A DNA stretch of 64,000 nt from Paracoccus sulfuroxidans (GCF_007830335.1 NZ_VLKU01000008.1:1-64000), one strand, 5' to 3'. Shown: positions 38,614 to 48,800, numbered from the stretch's first letter. Program-made: numbers and translations. Notes: a model not told the origin generated them from the sequence alone.

Positions 38614-39480
38614 TCATTTCCGCAGCCGGGCGATCAGCGACGAGGTGTCCCAGCGACCGCCGCCCATGCCCTGCACATCCTTGTAGAACTGATCGACCAG
38701 CGCGGTGACCGGAAGGCTCGCGCCGGTCTCGTCTGCGGTCGCCAGGCAGATGCCAAGGTCCTTGCGCATCCAGTCAACGGCGAAGCCGAAGTCGAAGCGG
38801 TTCTCGGCCATGGTCTGATAGCGGTTCTGCATCTGCCAGCTGCCCGCGGCGCCCTGGCTGATCACCTCGACCACCTCGGGGATCGAAAGCCCGGCCTTCT
38901 CGGCGAAATGCAGCGATTCCGAGAGGCCCTGAACCAGCCCGGCAATCGCGATCTGGTTGCACATCTTGGTGATCTGCCCGGCACCCGAGGGGCCCATCAA
39001 GCGGCAGATCTTGGCATAGGCGGCGATCACCGGCTCGGCTCTGGCATAGTCGGCCTCGGCGCCGCCGCACATCACCGACAGCTGTCCATTCTCGGCCCCC
39101 GCCTGCCCGCCCGAGACCGGCGCGTCGACAAAGCCGAACCCCGCCTTCGTGGCCAAAGCTGAAAGCTCGCGCGTCACGGCAGCCGAAACGGTGGTGTGAT
39201 CGACAAAGATCGCGCCCTTCGCCATGCCTGCAAATGCGCCGCTTTCGCCCAGGCAGACCTGCCGCAAATCATCGTCATTGCCGACGCAGGCCATGACGAA
39301 TTCGGCATCCCGCGCCGCTTCCGCCGCCGTCGGGGCGCTGCGGCCCCCGTGTTTTGCGACCCAGGCCTCGGCCTTGGCGGGCGAGCGGTTCCAGACCGTG
39401 ACCTCATGTCCGGCCGCCGCCAGATGCCCCGCCATGGGAAAGCCCATCACGCCCAGTCCCAGAAATGCCACTTTCGCCAT
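38614..39480 (-). CDS. NAD-binding beta-hydroxyacid dehydrogenase (3-hydroxyisobutyrate dehydrogenase family)
   Basis: The 288-residue enzyme has the Rossmann start MAKVAFLGLGVMGFPMAGHL, the substrate motif FVDAPVSGGQAGA, and the catalytic Lys region GPSGAGQITKMCNQIAIAG. The family oxidises 3-hydroxyisobutyrate, tartronate semialdehyde or similar acids with NAD(P). The exact substrate cannot be read. I start at 39480, where the family begins; the longer frame adds a leader with no match. Confidence 0.85.
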   Translation of the reverse strand: MAKVAFLGLGVMGFPMAGHLAAAGHEVTVWNRSPAKAEAWVAKHGGRSAPTAAEAARDAEFVMACVGNDDDLRQVCLGESGAFAGMAKGAIFVDHTTVSAAVTRELSALATKAGFGFVDAPVSGGQAGAENGQLSVMCGGAEADYARAEPVIAAYAKICRLMGPSGAGQITKMCNQIAIAGLVQGLSESLHFAEKAGLSIPEVVEVISQGAAGSWQMQNRYQTMAENRFDFGFAVDWMRKDLGICLATADETGASLPVTALVDQFYKDVQGMGGGRWDTSSLIARLRK

Positions 39481-39609
39481 CGGATTGTCCCCCCTTGTTG
39501 CGAAACGCGCGTTGATCCGGCGCGCGCGCTGCCCTATCAACCCGATGAATTTCATCACGCGCCGCTAGGGTCAACCTCTGCGCTCAAGTTCGGGAAATGC
39601 GCCGGGACC

Positions 39610-42069
39610 ATGCTGACATTTTTTCGCTGGCTGGTGCGGCTGACGGTCGCCTTGATTCTCGTCGGCGTGGCGATCGTTTCGCTGGCCTGGTATTTCGCCA
39701 TCCGCTCGCTGCCGGATTATGAGGCGAGCTATGCGGTGCAAGGCATCTCGGCCCCGGTCGAGATCGTGCGCACCACCGAGGGCGTGCCCCATATCTTCGG
39801 CCAGACTGACGAGGACGCCTTCTTCGCCCTGGGCCTTGCCCATGCGCAGGACCGACTGTTCCAGATGACGGTGCTGCGCCGCGCCGCGCAGGGCAAGCTG
39901 GCCGAGATCTATGGCCCCGGCGCGGTCCGCGCCGATGACCTGACCCGCAGGCTGGGCCTTTACCGCAACGCTCGCGATTCGCTGGAGGCGCAGACGCCTC
40001 AGACGCAGGCCGCGCTCAAGGCCTATGCGAATGGCGTCAACGCCTGGATCGAGCAGATCAACCTGGGCGCACGCGGACGCGGCGCGCCCGAATTCTTCCT
40101 TTATCCCGACGATATCTCGTACTGGGAGCCTGCGGATTCGCTGGCCATCCTGAAGCTGATCGCCGCAACCTCGACCACGCAGATCCGGCATGAGGTGCTG
40201 CGCGCCCGGCTGTCGATGGCCTATCCTGAACGGGGAAGCGATCTGATTTCGGCCGGCACCGGGGCACGGGTGCCAAACTACACTTCGCTTTTCCCCGGCG
40301 CGCGGTTCCTGCCGACCGAAAGCACCTCGGCCGGGCGTCGCTGGGAAACGGCGCTGGCGGGCTTTCTGGCCCCCGGCGCAGGCTCCAGCGCCAATGGCTT
40401 TGCCGCAGCGGGCCAGCGCACGGCGGCAGGCGGCGCGCTTCTGGCCAATGACCCGCAATTTGCACTGACCGCGCCCAGCCTCTGGTATCTGGCGCGGATC
40501 GATCTTTCGTCGGGCGGGGTCATCGGGGGCACGATCCCCGGCCTGCCGCTGGTGCTGTCGGGCCGCAACACCGGGCTGGCATGGGGCATCACGCCCGCAC
40601 AGATCGACGATCAGGACCTGTTCATCGAGGAAGTCCAGCCGGGCGACGCCACGCGCTATCGCAGCCCGACCGGCTGGGTGCCCTTCACCACAAGGCAAGA
40701 GGTGCTGCGCATTCGCGGTGCCGACGACCGCACCATCACGCTGCATGAAACCGCGAACGGCCCGGTCATCCCCGGTGCCCAGATGGACATTGCAGCGATC
40801 CTGCCTGCCGGTCACGTGGCGACCCTCTCCTGGACCGGCGGCCATGCCGGTGACCGCACGATGAGCGCACTGATGGGCCTGATGACGGCCACGGACCGCC
40901 GCGCCGCCGCGACGGCGCTGGCCGATGTCACCGCGCCCACCGTCGCCGTGACGCTGGCCGATCGCGAGGGCGTGGCGCAGGTGCTGGCGGGCAGCCAGCC
41001 CATCCGCAACCCTCAAAGCCCGACGCAGGGCCGCGTGCCGACCCCCGGCTGGCTGGCCGAGGCCGCATGGACCGGCATCCAGCCCATTCCCGCGACGCTT
41101 TCGGATCTGTCCCCCGCCAGCGGCGTGGTCGCGACGACCGGGGCCGCGCTGCCCGGTCTCGACAGCCCCATGGGGCAGGACTGGCAAAGCGCCTATCGTC
41201 TGGACCGTCTGCGCCATCAGCTCGACAGCCGAGAGGTGCATTCCCGCGACAGCTTCATCGCCGCCCAGAACGACATCGTCAGCCCGGTGGCGCGCGCGCT
41301 GCTACCGCTGGTCGGCGCGAACCTGTGGTATTCGGGCGAGCCCGCCGCCGCAGGCACGCCCGAACGTCAGCGTCAGGACGCCCTTGCGCTGCTCGGCAAA
41401 TGGGACGGCGCGATGAGCGAGCACCTGCCCGAGCCGCTGATCTATGCCGCCTGGATGCGCGCGCTTCAGGACCGCATCGTCCGCGATGAGCTTGGCCCGC
41501 TGGCCGATGACCTTGACGAGTTGTTCCCGCAGTTCATCGAGCGGGTCTTCCGCGATGTGAACGGCGCGGGGGCCTGGTGCGACGTGGTGCAATCGGCGCA
41601 GACCGAGACCTGCGACGTCATCGCCCGGCAGGCGCTCGACCAGGCGATTCTGGACCTCAGCGGCCGCTATGGCCCCGATCTTGCGAGCTGGCGGTGGGGC
41701 GATCTGCATCACGCACGTCACGTCCATCCGGCGCTTGGGGATATGCGCGGGCTCTCCTATATCGTGAATCTGCTGCAATCGACTTCCGGTGATGGCTCGA
41801 CCGTGGCGCGGGCGGGGCTGCTGGGCCACGGCCGCAACCCCTGGCTCAACGTGACGGGCGCGGTCTATCGCGGCGTCTATGATCTGGCCGATCCCGACAG
41901 TTCGGTCTTCATCATCTCGACGGGTCAGTCCGGGCATCCGCTCTCGCGCCATTATGACGACATGGCCGAGCTGTGGCGGCGGGGCGAATATGTGGGCATG
42001 TCGCTGGACCCGGCGCTGGCACGCGCGGCGGCAGCGGGCGTCACGCAGCTTCTGCCCCGCACCGAGTAA
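39610..42069 (+). CDS. Penicillin acylase family (Ntn) hydrolase
   Basis: The 819-residue protein starts with one membrane span (LVRLTVALILVGVAIVSLAW), then an alpha part with the family motif EIVRTTEGVPHIFGQTDEDA and FALGLAHAQDRLFQM. The autocatalytic site and nucleophile lie at about Ser259 (GAGSSANGFAAAG), followed by GGALLANDPQF. The usual GSN sequence reads GSS here. Members cleave penicillins or acyl-homoserine lactones; the substrate here is open. The divergent neighbour starts 129 bases upstream. Confidence 0.85.
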   Translation: MLTFFRWLVRLTVALILVGVAIVSLAWYFAIRSLPDYEASYAVQGISAPVEIVRTTEGVPHIFGQTDEDAFFALGLAHAQDRLFQMTVLRRAAQGKLAEIYGPGAVRADDLTRRLGLYRNARDSLEAQTPQTQAALKAYANGVNAWIEQINLGARGRGAPEFFLYPDDISYWEPADSLAILKLIAATSTTQIRHEVLRARLSMAYPERGSDLISAGTGARVPNYTSLFPGARFLPTESTSAGRRWETALAGFLAPGAGSSANGFAAAGQRTAAGGALLANDPQFALTAPSLWYLARIDLSSGGVIGGTIPGLPLVLSGRNTGLAWGITPAQIDDQDLFIEEVQPGDATRYRSPTGWVPFTTRQEVLRIRGADDRTITLHETANGPVIPGAQMDIAAILPAGHVATLSWTGGHAGDRTMSALMGLMTATDRRAAATALADVTAPTVAVTLADREGVAQVLAGSQPIRNPQSPTQGRVPTPGWLAEAAWTGIQPIPATLSDLSPASGVVATTGAALPGLDSPMGQDWQSAYRLDRLRHQLDSREVHSRDSFIAAQNDIVSPVARALLPLVGANLWYSGEPAAAGTPERQRQDALALLGKWDGAMSEHLPEPLIYAAWMRALQDRIVRDELGPLADDLDELFPQFIERVFRDVNGAGAWCDVVQSAQTETCDVIARQALDQAILDLSGRYGPDLASWRWGDLHHARHVHPALGDMRGLSYIVNLLQSTSGDGSTVARAGLLGHGRNPWLNVTGAVYRGVYDLADPDSSVFIISTGQSGHPLSRHYDDMAELWRRGEYVGMSLDPALARAAAAGVTQLLPRTE

Positions 42070-42072
42070 TCC

Positions 42073-42107
42073 GTTCCGCCCGAGGGGCTTGCGCAACCGG
42101 GCGGAAC
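42073..42107 (+). other. 10-bp hairpin between the acylase and nucleoside hydrolase genes
   Basis: GTTCCGCCCG (42073-42082) pairs perfectly with CGGGCGGAAC (42098-42107). The loop contains the palindrome TTGCGCAA. There is no U-tract, so it may be a rho-aided end or a barrier protecting the acylase message. Confidence 0.5.
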
Positions 42108-42143
42108 AGGGTTCCCTGCCGCAAAGGCAATCAGGGGAACAGC

Positions 42144-43094
42144 ATGGCGCGCAAGATCATTATCGACACCGATCCCGGTCAGGATGACGCCGTGGCGATC
42201 CTGCTGGCGCTGGCCAGCCCCGAGCTTGAGGTGCTGGGCCTGACGGTCGTGGCCGGAAACGTCCCGCTGCCCCACACGCAGCGCAACGCGCTGATGCTGG
42301 CGGAACTGGCCGGGCGCCCCGACCTGCCGGTCATCGCGGGCTGCGACGCGCCCCTCAGCCGTCCCCTCGTCACGGCCGAACATGTGCATGGCAAGACCGG
42401 GCTTGACGGCGTGGACCTGCCCGAACCGACCATGACCTTGACGCCCGGCCATGCCGTCGATTTCATCATCGAGACGCTGCGCCGCGAGCCTGCCGGCACG
42501 GTGACGCTGGTCCCCATCGGGCCGCTGACGAACATCGCGACCGCCTTCCAGAAAGCCCCCGACATCATCCCTCGCGTGCAGGAAATCGTCCTGATGGGCG
42601 GCGCCTATTTCGAGGTCGGCAACATCACCCCCACCGCCGAGTTCAACATCTATGTCGACCCCGAGGCCGCAGCGATCGTCTTCGACAGCGGCGTGCGGCT
42701 GGTCGTCATGCCTCTGGACGTGACGCATAAGGTGCTGACCAGCCGCGCCTGGGTCGGGAAAATGCAGGCGCTTGGCCCGGTCGGTCAGGCTGTCGCCAGC
42801 TGGACGGATTTCTTCGAACGCTTCGACCGCGAGAAATATGGCAGCGAAGGCGCGCCTTTGCACGACCCCTGCACGATTGCATGGCTGCTGGCGCCGCAGA
42901 TCTTCTCGGGTCGGGAAATCAACGTCGTCATCGAGACTGCGGGCCAGTACACCACCGGCATGACCGTGGCCGACTGGTGGCGCGTCACCGACCGCAAGCC
43001 GAACGCGCTGTTCATTCGCGATGTCGATGCGGGCGCGTTCTTCGACCTGCTGACGCAGCGGATCACCCAGCTTGATCGCAGGGTGACCGGCTAG
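42144..43094 (+). CDS. Inosine-uridine preferring nucleoside hydrolase
   Basis: The 316-residue enzyme has the family metal site DTDPGQDDAVAIL (residues 8-20; Asp8, Asp10, Asp14 and Asp15), the FNIYVDPEAA loop and ETAGQYTTGMTVAD near the end. It hydrolyses purine or pyrimidine ribonucleosides to base and ribose, for salvage. AGGGGA precedes the ATG. It converges on ompH with a 3-base gap. Confidence 0.9.
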   Translation: MARKIIIDTDPGQDDAVAILLALASPELEVLGLTVVAGNVPLPHTQRNALMLAELAGRPDLPVIAGCDAPLSRPLVTAEHVHGKTGLDGVDLPEPTMTLTPGHAVDFIIETLRREPAGTVTLVPIGPLTNIATAFQKAPDIIPRVQEIVLMGGAYFEVGNITPTAEFNIYVDPEAAAIVFDSGVRLVVMPLDVTHKVLTSRAWVGKMQALGPVGQAVASWTDFFERFDREKYGSEGAPLHDPCTIAWLLAPQIFSGREINVVIETAGQYTTGMTVADWWRVTDRKPNALFIRDVDAGAFFDLLTQRITQLDRRVTG

Positions 43095-43097
43095 GCC

Positions 43098-43841
43098 CTA
43101 GTTCGCGTCCGGCTGAGGCGCGGGGACCGGCTCGACAGGTGCGGGTGCCGTCCCTTCCGGCAGCGGATCTTGCGGAGCAGGCTCGGCCCCTTCGGGCGCA
43201 GGCATGGTCTCGACGGGCGGGGGTACCGTCCCCTCGGGCGCAGGCTCGGCGGGCCCTGCCCCAAGCGCGATGTCAACGCGCCGGATCAGCTCATCTGTCA
43301 CATTGATCGATTCCGCCGCGACAAAGATCGCCTGCTGATCAAGCACCGCGACCGCGCCGCGTTCATCCATCAACTGGGTCAACACCGGCAGCAAGCCGCG
43401 AAAGAAGGCCGTCCGCTCTTCATCCGCCTGACTTTGCAACTCGCGCACGACGACATCCCGCTCACGCCGGACTTCGATCACGCGCTTGTCGAATTCATCC
43501 GCGCGTTTGCGGAATTCCTCTGGTGGCAGGGTCTGGCGCAGGCCGGTCAGCTCCTGCTCCTCGGTGGCCAGAAGATCGGCAAGACGGTCATTCTCGGCCT
43601 CGATCTCGGTGCGGCGCGCCTCGATCTCGACCTGCGCACGCTTGCCCCAGGCCGAGTTCATGAACAGCTCATCGCGATTGATCGTCATGATCGCGGTGGC
43701 CGCATTGTTCGAAGACGGCTGCGACGGCACCTGCACCGCAGGCGCCACTGGCTGAGGCTCTGGCGTCGACGACGCATCCTGAGCCGCTGCGGCCCAGGGC
43801 ATCATCAGCCCCAGAACCGCCGCTGTCGCGCGCCGCATCAT
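43098..43841 (-). CDS. OmpH/Skp-family periplasmic protein
   Basis: A signal peptide (about residues 1-20) and a Pro/Ser-rich segment lead to the OmpH domain: AIMTINRDELFMNSAWGKRA, then a long coiled coil (about residues 70-165) and QQAIFVAAESINVTDELIRR. The family chaperones outer-membrane proteins. The C-terminal 60 residues are a Pro/Ala/Glu tail unlike E. coli Skp. It follows bamA with a TGATG overlap. Confidence 0.85.
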   Translation of the reverse strand: MMRRATAAVLGLMMPWAAAAQDASSTPEPQPVAPAVQVPSQPSSNNAATAIMTINRDELFMNSAWGKRAQVEIEARRTEIEAENDRLADLLATEEQELTGLRQTLPPEEFRKRADEFDKRVIEVRRERDVVVRELQSQADEERTAFFRGLLPVLTQLMDERGAVAVLDQQAIFVAAESINVTDELIRRVDIALGAGPAEPAPEGTVPPPVETMPAPEGAEPAPQDPLPEGTAPAPVEPVPAPQPDAN

Positions 43842-46201
43842 CAGAACTTGGTCGAGATGGTCAGGTCGAAGTTCTGCTCTTCGTCATAGTCTTCCTTGAC
43901 GACCGCCTTCGAGAAGTTGAAGCGCAGCGGACCGATCGGCGTCGTCCAGAAGAGCGATGCCCCGACCGCCGCACGCACATGCATCCTGTCGTCGACGATC
44001 TCACCGTTGGCACCGTCACCGTAGGGCCCTGGTTGGCCAATCTTGTTGTCCAGCCCCCAGACCGAACCGGCATCGGCAAAAAGGCCGCCCTTAACGCCAT
44101 ATTCCTCGGGCAGGCCGATGGGGAACTGCATCTCGGTCCGAAGCGCCCAGAAGTAGTTGCCGCCAAGCGCGTCCTCGTTCGGCGCGTTGCGGTCACGCGG
44201 ACCATAGCCGTTCGAATCGAAGCCACGGATCTTGCCGTTGCCGCTGAAGCGATCAAGGAAACGGCTGTTCTGATCGTTCAGCATGTGAACCGCACCAGCC
44301 TCGAATTCGGCGAGGAAGGTGACCTCCTTGCGCCAGGCGTTGCTTTCGATCCCCGCGTAAAGCGACGAGGTGATCGAGTCGACGTCGCCACCCAGCCCGG
44401 CGAAATCCTGGCTGAAGCGCAGACGATAGCTGGTCAGCGGATCCAGCCCGTTGATCCGGCTGTCGTAGGTATAGGTATACCCCAAAGCGGAGGTGAAATA
44501 CCCGCCCTGCTCGGCCACGAGGATCGGCGACGAGCCGACCAGCTCGTCAATCTCATCGTCGACATGAATCCCGTCGACGTCATAAAGCGTGTCTTTGCTC
44601 AGCTTGTAGCGCAGCTCCAGCCGCCCGTTTTCCGACACCGGGAACTCCAGCCCGGTCTGGATGCCGATGCTGCGGGTGTTGTAATCCGAGTTCAGACGGT
44701 CGGTGGTGTTGTACCAGGTCTGGAAACGGCCCTTCAGATCGCGGCCGAACAGATAGGGCTCGATGAAGGTGAGGCCCGACTGCTGGTTGCCCTTGCCGGT
44801 CGAGAAGGACAGATCGACCTGCTGGCCACGGCCCAGGAAGTTCTTTTCCGACAGCGACATGTTGAAGCCGACACCGGCGTTCACGCCATAGCTGACGCCG
44901 AAGTTCAGCGAGCCGGTCGGCTGTTCCTCGACGTTGACGTCGACGATCACCTGCTCGCCCGTGGTGCCCGCACGGCTTTCGGCCTGCACATCGGCGAAAT
45001 AGCCAAGCGCGCGCAGACGCTCGGCGGCGTTACGGATCTCGCGCGGGTTGAAGGGGTCGCCTTCGACGGTCGAGAACTGACGCCGGATCACCTCATCCAG
45101 CGTGGTCGTGTTGCCTTCGATGTCGATACGCTCGACGAAGACACGCTGACCGCGGGTCAGGGCGAAGGTCAGGTCCAGCGTCTGGTCGCGCATGTTGCGG
45201 GTGATGCGCGGCTCGATCGAGACGAAGTCCAGACCCTTGCGCAGCGCCAGCGCCTCCATCCGGCGGATCGAGGTGTCGATGATCGTGGGGTTGTAGATCT
45301 CGCCACGGCGGACGCGGTTCTGCTGCTGGAACTCGGTCGCGTCGACGCCCGGGATCTCGCTGATGGTGGTCACATTGCCGAATTTGAAGCGCGGGCCTTC
45401 CTGCACCTGGAAGGTGATGTAGAAGGCGTCACGCTGTTGCGCGACCTCGGGGGCGATGGTCTGCACCTTGAAATCGGCATAGCCATTCGCGCGATAGAAA
45501 TCGGTCAGCAGCTTTTCGTCGACGGCGATCCGCTCGGGCGCGAAGGTGTCGCGGCGGATGAACTGGCGCAGAAGGCCCGCCTGTTTCGAGTCGAGCACGT
45601 TGCGCAGACGGCGATCCGAAAAGGCGCGGTTGCCGACGAAACCGATACGCTCGATCTCGGTCGCCTTGCCCTCGCGGACCTCGAAGACTAGATCGACGCG
45701 ATTGCCGGGACGGCGGATGACGCGCGGGTCGACGCGGGCGGCCAGACGCCCTTGCGAGGCATAGACCTGCGACAGCGCGGCGGCGTCCGCCTCGGCCTGC
45801 GCGGGCGAGAAGACGCGGTTCGCGCGCGACTGCACGATCTCGGAGGCCTGCTCGTCCTTGACGCGGCGATTGCCCTCGAACACGACCGAGTTGATGGTCG
45901 GATATTCGGCCACGCGCACGACCAGCGTGCCGCCCTGCGGCGCGACCTCGACCGTTTCGAACAGGCCGGAATTTTGCAGCCGCTGCATGGCGTCGTTCAG
46001 CTGACCTGCCGAGACGTTGCTGCCGCGCGGCAGGTTCAGATAGGACAGGATCGTCTCGGGCTCGATCCGCTGATTGCCCTCGATCCGGACGTTATTGAAC
46101 ACGAAGGCCGAAGCCGAGGTTGCCACGAAGCCAACGGGTGTTGCCACCGCCAGCGCTGAAATCAGCGCCAACGCGCCCTTGCCCAGTTTCCGGTCCTTCA
46201 T
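43841..46201 (-). CDS. bamA: Outer membrane protein assembly factor BamA
   Basis: The 786-residue protein has a signal peptide (to about residue 32), POTRA domains (starting FVFNNVRIEGNQRIEPETIL, with VVFEGNRRVKDEQASEIVQS and three more to about residue 420), then the Omp85 barrel with the lid-loop region KIRGFDSNGYGPRDRN and a C-terminal TISTKF. It inserts outer-membrane proteins. It lies between rseP and ompH, the usual order. Confidence 0.97.
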   Translation of the reverse strand: MKDRKLGKGALALISALAVATPVGFVATSASAFVFNNVRIEGNQRIEPETILSYLNLPRGSNVSAGQLNDAMQRLQNSGLFETVEVAPQGGTLVVRVAEYPTINSVVFEGNRRVKDEQASEIVQSRANRVFSPAQAEADAAALSQVYASQGRLAARVDPRVIRRPGNRVDLVFEVREGKATEIERIGFVGNRAFSDRRLRNVLDSKQAGLLRQFIRRDTFAPERIAVDEKLLTDFYRANGYADFKVQTIAPEVAQQRDAFYITFQVQEGPRFKFGNVTTISEIPGVDATEFQQQNRVRRGEIYNPTIIDTSIRRMEALALRKGLDFVSIEPRITRNMRDQTLDLTFALTRGQRVFVERIDIEGNTTTLDEVIRRQFSTVEGDPFNPREIRNAAERLRALGYFADVQAESRAGTTGEQVIVDVNVEEQPTGSLNFGVSYGVNAGVGFNMSLSEKNFLGRGQQVDLSFSTGKGNQQSGLTFIEPYLFGRDLKGRFQTWYNTTDRLNSDYNTRSIGIQTGLEFPVSENGRLELRYKLSKDTLYDVDGIHVDDEIDELVGSSPILVAEQGGYFTSALGYTYTYDSRINGLDPLTSYRLRFSQDFAGLGGDVDSITSSLYAGIESNAWRKEVTFLAEFEAGAVHMLNDQNSRFLDRFSGNGKIRGFDSNGYGPRDRNAPNEDALGGNYFWALRTEMQFPIGLPEEYGVKGGLFADAGSVWGLDNKIGQPGPYGDGANGEIVDDRMHVRAAVGASLFWTTPIGPLRFNFSKAVVKEDYDEEQNFDLTISTKF

Positions 46202-46302
46202 GGCCGCCCCTCAGAACTTGTGAAGTCCCGGCAGATTCATCCCGCCGGGTTTGCTTGGATGGATACAGCGAACGCGGCGGCAGTGTCAAAACAGAAGGGC
46301 CG

Positions 46303-47625
46303 TCATGGGCAGAAAAGATCGTTCGAGAGACCGAAAATCATCAGTGACAGCACCATAGCAAGGCCCAGCATGCTGAGCAGGTTCATCACCCGTTCCGAGG
46401 CGGGACGCCGGAAAATCGCCTCATAGGTGAAAAACATCAGGTGCCCGCCGTCCAGAACCGGGATCGGCAGCAGGTTCAGAAAACCGATGGCGGCCGAGAG
46501 GACCGCGATCCACCACAGGAAATTCGCGCCGCCCGCCGCAGCCGCCTGCCCCGTCGTCTCGGCGATGGAAATGGCCCCGCCCAGATTGCACGAGCCGATC
46601 TGCCCGGTGACCATCGCCCAAATCCCACTGACCGAAGAGCTGATGACGCCCCAGGTCTGCTGGACGCCTGCACCAAGCGCCTCGCCCACACCGGCCGGGC
46701 GGGTTGCAGGGTCAAAGAAACTGCCGCCAGTCACGCCGATCAGCCAGCGCTTTTCGAACCCGTTCTCGGTCGGCAGGTCCTGTTCGCGCGGGACCAGCGC
46801 ATAATCGGCGCTGCCCTCGCCCTCGCGCCAGATGGTCAGCAGGACCGGGCGTCCTTGTGCCGCGTCAACGGCGGAGCGCAGATCGGCAAAGCGCGTCACG
46901 GGGCGACCGTCGATGGCCTCGATCACGTCGCCGCCCTTCAGCCCCGCCGCAAGCGCCGGGCTGCGCGGCGCGACGCCGCTGACCATGGGCGGCATCGGCT
47001 CGGGCCCGGTCAGCGTGACCTCCTGCCCGTCGCGGCGCACGGTCCATTGCTGCTGGGCCGAGGCCTCGAGCTTGTCGGCGACCTCGCCCAGTTCCCGGTA
47101 GGTCGTGACCGGCTGGCCGCCGATGGCCAGGATCTCATCGCCCTCGCGCAATTCGTTGACGACCTGCGGCGGCATGGCGGAGATGCGCCCGATCTCCAGC
47201 CGGTCGACCGGCACGCCCTGCCAGATCAGGATGGCGCCGAAGACGAGGATCGAAAGAATGAAGTTGAAAACCGGACCCGCCGCCACCGTCGCAAACCGCG
47301 CCCAAAGCGGCGCGCCGGACAGCGTCTGCCTGCGCAGCGCGGGATCGACCTCTTCCCCGGCCCCTGCGCTTGCGGCATTGCCGTCGCCCAGAAAGCGGAC
47401 ATAGCCGCCCAGAGGCAGCAGCGCGACCTGCCACAGCGTGCCGCGCCGGTCGCGGCGCGAGAAGATGCGCGGCCCGAAGCCCAGCGAAAACACCTCGGCC
47501 TTGATGCCCGACAGGCGACCGATGATGTAATGGCCGTATTCATGCACGGCGACGATGATCGACAGCGCCACCAGAAAGGCCGCAACCGTCCAGAGCAGAC
47601 CGCCCAGATTTGCCAGCATCTCCAT
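46303..47625 (-). CDS. rseP: RIP metalloprotease RseP
   Basis: The 440-residue protein has the zinc site HEYGH (residues 28-32), the FSLGFGPRIFSR motif, two PDZ regions (about residues 125-290) and the C-terminal NLLPIPVLDGGHL with the third ligand. It cuts membrane regulators such as anti-sigma factors. I start at 47625, where AGGAG is well spaced and the dxr stop overlaps (TGATG). Confidence 0.95.
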   Translation of the reverse strand: MEMLANLGGLLWTVAAFLVALSIIVAVHEYGHYIIGRLSGIKAEVFSLGFGPRIFSRRDRRGTLWQVALLPLGGYVRFLGDGNAASAGAGEEVDPALRRQTLSGAPLWARFATVAAGPVFNFILSILVFGAILIWQGVPVDRLEIGRISAMPPQVVNELREGDEILAIGGQPVTTYRELGEVADKLEASAQQQWTVRRDGQEVTLTGPEPMPPMVSGVAPRSPALAAGLKGGDVIEAIDGRPVTRFADLRSAVDAAQGRPVLLTIWREGEGSADYALVPREQDLPTENGFEKRWLIGVTGGSFFDPATRPAGVGEALGAGVQQTWGVISSSVSGIWAMVTGQIGSCNLGGAISIAETTGQAAAAGGANFLWWIAVLSAAIGFLNLLPIPVLDGGHLMFFTYEAIFRRPASERVMNLLSMLGLAMVLSLMIFGLSNDLFCP

Positions 47626-48797
47626 CAGGCCGCTCCTTTCCATTCCGCCGCATTCATTCGGGCCAACGCGTCCCAGGCCAGCACATCCTCAAGGCTCTCG
47701 GGGCTTTGGGCAAAGCCCGGCTGACCCGCCGCGACCGAAAGCGCATGCTCGACCGCCGCCGCCATATCGGGGAAGCGGATGCGCCCGGCGATGAAATCAT
47801 CCAGCGCCTGCTCCTTGGCGGCGTTGAAGACCGCGCCCGCCGCCCCGCCCGCCGCGATGACCTCGCGGGCCAGACGCAGCGCGGGCCAGCGCGTCTCATC
47901 GGGCTCGGCGAAGGTCAGGCTGCCAATGCTGGCGAGGTCCAGCTTCGCCACCGGCAAGGCCGCGCGTGATGGCCAGTTCAGCGCGAATCCGATGGCATGG
48001 CGCATGTCGGGCGGCCCCAGATGCGCAATCGTCGCGCCGTCGCGATGCGTGACCATGGCGTGGATGATCGATTGAGGATGCACCACGACCTTCAGGCGAT
48101 CCAGGCCGATCCCGAAAAGCTCATGCGCCTCAATGACTTCAAGAGCTTTATTGAACATCGAGGCGCTGTCGATGGTGATCCGCTGACCCATGTCCCAGTT
48201 CGGATGGCACGAGGCCTCGGCCACGGTGGCGCGGGCCAGCCGCTCCAACGGCCAGTCACGGAATGCCCCGCCCGAAGCGGTGATGGTCACACGCTCGACA
48301 GTTTCGAGATCAGCCTCAATAAGGCATTGGAAAATGGCGGAATGTTCGGAATCCACGGGCAGGATCGTCGCCTGCCCTTCGCGCGCCGTGCGGCGCACAA
48401 GCGGGCCCGCCGCGACCAGCGTTTCCTTGTTGGCGAGCGCCAGCATGCCGCCCCGACGCAGCACGCGCAGCCCGGGCGGCAGCCCTGCCGCGCCCACGAT
48501 GGCGGAAAGGTTCCAGTCGGCCGGACGCTCGGCCGCCTCGGCGATGGCCTCGGCCCCGGCGGCAACCTCGGTCCCGGTTCCCGCCAGCGCCTCGCGCAGG
48601 TCGGGCAGCAGCTCTGCATGGGCGGTGACGGCGATCTCGGCCCGCAGCGCCTTCGCCATCTCGGCCAGACGGCGGATGTTGCGGCCCCCGGTCAAGGCGA
48701 CCGTGCGATAGGTCGCGGGGCCACCGGCCCGGATCAACAGATCGAACGCGCTTTCACCGACCGAACCGGTCGCGCCAAAGACAGAAACGGTGCGCAT
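47625..48797 (-). CDS. dxr: 1-deoxy-D-xylulose 5-phosphate reductoisomerase
   Basis: The 390-residue enzyme has the NADPH site VFGATGSVG (residues 6-14), ANKETLVAAG, the metal and substrate motifs VDSEHSAIFQ, ITASGGAFRDW, HPNWDMGQRITIDSASMFNK and a C-terminal helical domain. It makes MEP for isoprenoids. It is coupled to rseP and follows cdsA by three bases. Confidence 0.97.
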   Translation of the reverse strand: MRTVSVFGATGSVGESAFDLLIRAGGPATYRTVALTGGRNIRRLAEMAKALRAEIAVTAHAELLPDLREALAGTGTEVAAGAEAIAEAAERPADWNLSAIVGAAGLPPGLRVLRRGGMLALANKETLVAAGPLVRRTAREGQATILPVDSEHSAIFQCLIEADLETVERVTITASGGAFRDWPLERLARATVAEASCHPNWDMGQRITIDSASMFNKALEVIEAHELFGIGLDRLKVVVHPQSIIHAMVTHRDGATIAHLGPPDMRHAIGFALNWPSRAALPVAKLDLASIGSLTFAEPDETRWPALRLAREVIAAGGAAGAVFNAAKEQALDDFIAGRIRFPDMAAAVEHALSVAAGQPGFAQSPESLEDVLAWDALARMNAAEWKGAA

Positions 48798-48800
48798 TCT

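Noticed and set aside
39196..39609. An N-terminal extension of the penicillin-acylase gene of up to 138 codons
   Set aside because: It would overlap the divergent dehydrogenase and lacks family similarity; the start at 39610 gives a clean membrane anchor.
43979..45691. Long rightward frame opposite bamA
   Set aside because: Shadow of bamA; no start signal and no recognisable domain.
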